Source: CAG-791 sp963593905
GTDB lineage: Bacteria > Bacillota > Clostridia > Lachnospirales > Lachnospiraceae
DNA: 64,000 nucleotides
Assembly (NCBI GenBank): GCA_963593905.1
Contig: CAVBBL010000010.1
Span: 1 to 64,000, forward strand
Direction: 5' to 3'
The translations under genes and the position numbers were made by a program. Each line of letters opens with the position of its first letter. The first letter of the stretch is position 1. Below the pieces are notes generated by a model. The model had not been told where the DNA came from and ran no database searches. It worked only from the letters and a program-made list of their open reading frames with translations. Positions 62,409-64,000 of this stretch are shown piece after piece.

Positions 62409-62542
62409 CTGAGCAGCCTTGCCGCGAAGAGGCGACGAAGATTTCAGATTTCAGATTCTCGTCTGCCATCATCACTGCATGTGCCGAAATCAGCACATGC
62501 AGCTTTTATTAACAGAAAATGCCGCCGCAGCGGCATTTTCTG
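62409..62542 (-). repeat. class 2 hairpin cassette D-C-B-A
   Basis: Gene orientation: D (62542-62513, perfect 13-bp stem CAGAAAATGCCGC, loop TGCG), C (62502-62475, perfect 10-bp stem CTGCATGTGC), a B-type segment with CGAGAATCTGAAAT and CTTCGTCG, and A (GCGGC/GCTGC), then AGAAATGAGGGAAAT and the 62395 start. The Shine-Dalgarno-proximal AGAAATGAGG matches the 13144-13289 copy; the D and C stems do not. Confidence 0.65.
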
Positions 62543-62564
62543 ACTCATTTTCCATATATTCCGA

Positions 62565-63539
62565 CTACAGATTCTCTTTATACCAGTCAATTGCCAGGGC
62601 GATACCTGCCTTAAAATCAAAGGAAGGATCGTAGCCAAGATTCTCTCTGGCTTTGGTGATGTCCGCATTGCTGTCCCGAATATCCCCTGCTCTGGCAGGT
62701 CCGTAGATAGGCTCGATCTTCTTGCCCAGAGCATCGCAGAGTGCATGATAGACATCGATCAGGTATTCTCTTCCGCCTGCGCCGATATTGTAAGCGGTGC
62801 CTGCTGCTTCGGAAGAAGCAAGGCAGGCCCTCAGATTACCCTCGATGACATTGTCAATATAGGTAAAGTCACGGCTCTGTCTGCCGTCTCCGTTGATGGT
62901 AGGCTGCTCATCTGCCAGCAGGAGCTTTAAGAACTTGGGAATCACCGCCGCATAGGCGCCGTGAGGATCCTGCCGTCTGCCGAAGACATTAAAGTAGCGA
63001 AGGCCATAGGTATCCAGTCCGTAGAGCTTTTTATACAGTTTGCCGTACTCCTCATCCGTGCGTTTGGTCAGCGCATAGGGAGAGAGTACATTTCCCTCTT
63101 TGCCTTCTTTCTTGGGAAGCTCTGTGGAATCTCCGTAGACAGAAGAGCTGGAAGCATAGACGAACTTCTTGACACCGTTTTGTCTGGAAGCCTCCATCAT
63201 ATTCAGGGTACCGCGGATATTGATCTCCTCATAGAGAAGCGGCATCTCGATGCTGCGGGGCACGCTTCCCCATGCTGCCTCATTCATGACATAATCCACA
63301 CCCTCCGTAGCCTTCATGCAGGCATCCAGATCCCGGATGTCCTCTTTCAGAAAGGTAAACTTCGGATTGGTCAGGAAAGGCTCGATATTCTCATATTTGC
63401 CTGTGGACAGATTATCCATACACCGGACCGTATATCCCATATCCAGAAGGGCTTCACAGATATTGCTGCCGATAAAGCCCGCACCGCCGGTCACCAAAAA
63501 CACACTGTCTTCCGGGAATTTAAGTTCTTTGTAGCTCAT
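62565..63539 (-). CDS. UDP-hexosamine 4-epimerase, WbpP/TviC-like
   Basis: The 324-residue short-chain dehydrogenase has VTGGAGFIGSN (16-26), EAAWGSVPRSIEMP (87-100) and catalytic Tyr155/Lys159 (SPYALTK), followed by FNVFGRRQDPHGAYAAVIPKF. The SVPRSI and GRRQDP-YAAVIPKF blocks are those of WbpP-type enzymes acting on UDP-GlcNAc or its uronate. It would supply UDP-GalNAc-type donor. It is the first gene of the long minus-strand series. The ATG at 63539 has AATGGAGATTACT upstream and is preferred over two ATG/TTG codons further up. Confidence 0.85.
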   Translation of the reverse strand: MSYKELKFPEDSVFLVTGGAGFIGSNICEALLDMGYTVRCMDNLSTGKYENIEPFLTNPKFTFLKEDIRDLDACMKATEGVDYVMNEAAWGSVPRSIEMPLLYEEINIRGTLNMMEASRQNGVKKFVYASSSSVYGDSTELPKKEGKEGNVLSPYALTKRTDEEYGKLYKKLYGLDTYGLRYFNVFGRRQDPHGAYAAVIPKFLKLLLADEQPTINGDGRQSRDFTYIDNVIEGNLRACLASSEAAGTAYNIGAGGREYLIDVYHALCDALGKKIEPIYGPARAGDIRDSNADITKARENLGYDPSFDFKAGIALAIDWYKENL

Positions 63540-63542
63540 AGT

Positions 63543-63643
63543 AATCTCCATTTCTGAGCAGCCTCGCTGCAAAAGCCAACATAAATTCAGACGCCTGCTC
63601 GCTATCAAGGCTATTCTCCATTCTGCGGGCGCTGAGCGCCTGC
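63543..63643 (-). repeat. partial class 2 cassette at the head of the series
   Basis: An A-type hairpin (63570-63558, GCAGC/GCTGC) lies before AGAAATGGAG and the 63539 start. A second hairpin with one mismatch (63643-63625, GGCGC/GCGCC) stands further upstream. The middle modules are not clear. Confidence 0.4.
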
Positions 63644-63680
63644 TCCCCCCATTTTACCCCCTTTTGCCTTTCTCGTAAAC
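63545..63680 (-). promoter_or_regulatory. region expected to hold the promoter of the long glycan series
   Basis: This lies between the upstream terminator and the epimerase start. The best match is TTGATA (about 63618-63613), an 18-19 nt spacer and TTATGT/TATGTT (about 63594-63588), which is weak. No regulator gene or known attenuator motif is visible. Confidence 0.25.
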
Positions 63681-63681
63681 T

Positions 63682-63716
63682 AAAAACTCCCGGCGGTATA
63701 CCCGTCGGGAGTTTTT
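63682..63716 (-). terminator. terminator after the potD-like gene
   Basis: An 11-bp stem (ACTCCCGGCGG with CCGTCGGGAGT, one G-T pair) with loop TATAC has A-runs before and T-runs after, so it would act in both directions. It isolates the glycan series from the potD-like gene. Confidence 0.85.
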
Positions 63717-63732
63717 GATTCCGTTCTGCCTG

Positions 63733-64000
63733 TTATTCCTGTCCGCAAGCCTTCTTGAACTCGTTCCAGATTTCGTTGTACTTATCCTCTGCTTCTGCAG
63801 AAACATTCTGTACGATCTCACCTGCTGCTGCATCCTCCGGCAGTACGATCAGATTCTTCATATCGTCGGAGATGTATTCCTCTGCAGCCTTATTGGTGCA
63901 GTAGTAGCCGATGTACTCAAAGCACTGCGCAGCTACTTCCGGATCCAGAAGGTACTCGATGAAAGCATAGGCCGCCTCGGCGTTGGGCGCATCCGAAGGA
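63733..64000 (-). CDS. potD: spermidine/putrescine-type ABC substrate-binding protein, C-terminal part
   Basis: Only the last 88 or so codons are in the window; the gene continues beyond 64000. The translation includes APNAEAAYAFIEYLLDPEVA, then FEYIGYYCTNKAAEEYI and a C-terminal NEIWNEFKKACGQE, which fit the end of PotD-like lipoproteins that capture polyamines outside the membrane for an ABC importer. The assignment rests on this fragment only. Confidence 0.7.
   Translation of the reverse strand, partial: PSDAPNAEAAYAFIEYLLDPEVAAQCFEYIGYYCTNKAAEEYISDDMKNLIVLPEDAAAGEIVQNVSAEAEDKYNEIWNEFKKACGQE

Overview
The window looks like a chromosomal segment of a Gram-positive Clostridia, most likely a Lachnospiraceae species. 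This rests on moderate GC, Shine-Dalgarno sites of the AGGAGG/GAGG type, housekeeping genes of that family at both ends (a YfbR-like nucleotidase, tRNA-Gly, GalE, a eukaryote-type UDP-sugar pyrophosphorylase, TrpS and a PotD-like binding protein) and a conserved 88-residue protein next to galE. The species assignment is inference.

Layout. 1-2.3 kb: HD nucleotidase, tRNA-Gly with a clear promoter and terminator, and a VTT-domain membrane protein. 2.3-6.8 kb (minus): 88-aa protein, galE, UDP-sugar pyrophosphorylase, trpS and a small membrane protein. 6.9-11.9 kb (plus): a Wzy-like polymerase, a GT11-type transferase, a membrane protein of unknown function and a DUF4230-like protein, read from a promoter that overlaps a divergent minus-strand promoter. 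12-63.5 kb (minus): about 37 genes in a nearly unbroken series for making, decorating and exporting surface glycan. This series is closed upstream by a strong terminator (63.68 kb) that separates it from a potD-like gene running out of the window.

How the genes could work together (inference from families). The polyprenyl sugar-phosphate transferase (39.3-40.8 kb) would start lipid-linked oligosaccharides. GalE, the pyrophosphorylase and a WbpP-like epimerase would supply UDP-sugars. About 20 glycosyltransferase domains (GT2, GT4, GT11, GT17, GT26, fucosyltransferase-fold and DUF5672 types) would extend the chain. Pyruvyl, acetyl, SGNH, amido (two AsnB-like), formyl and deacetylase-like proteins would decorate it. 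A Wzx flippase and two related ABC exporters would move intermediates across the membrane, and two Wzy-like polymerases would join repeats. Many gene types occur twice (polymerase, ABC exporter, DUF5672, DUF2142-like, AsnB), which suggests two glycan pathways merged here. No GDP-fucose synthesis genes and no Wzz/tyrosine-kinase chain-length genes are present in the window.

The most unusual feature is not protein coding. Many gene junctions carry a modular cassette of three or four consecutive hairpins (called A, B, C and D here). The last hairpin (A) lies directly upstream of the Shine-Dalgarno site of the next gene. Copies differ by compensatory stem changes, and some have wholly different stem sequences with the same layout. 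Several spacers also contain private 15-21-nt tandem repeats, and one spacer holds a 286-bp element bounded by 29-bp perfect inverted repeats.
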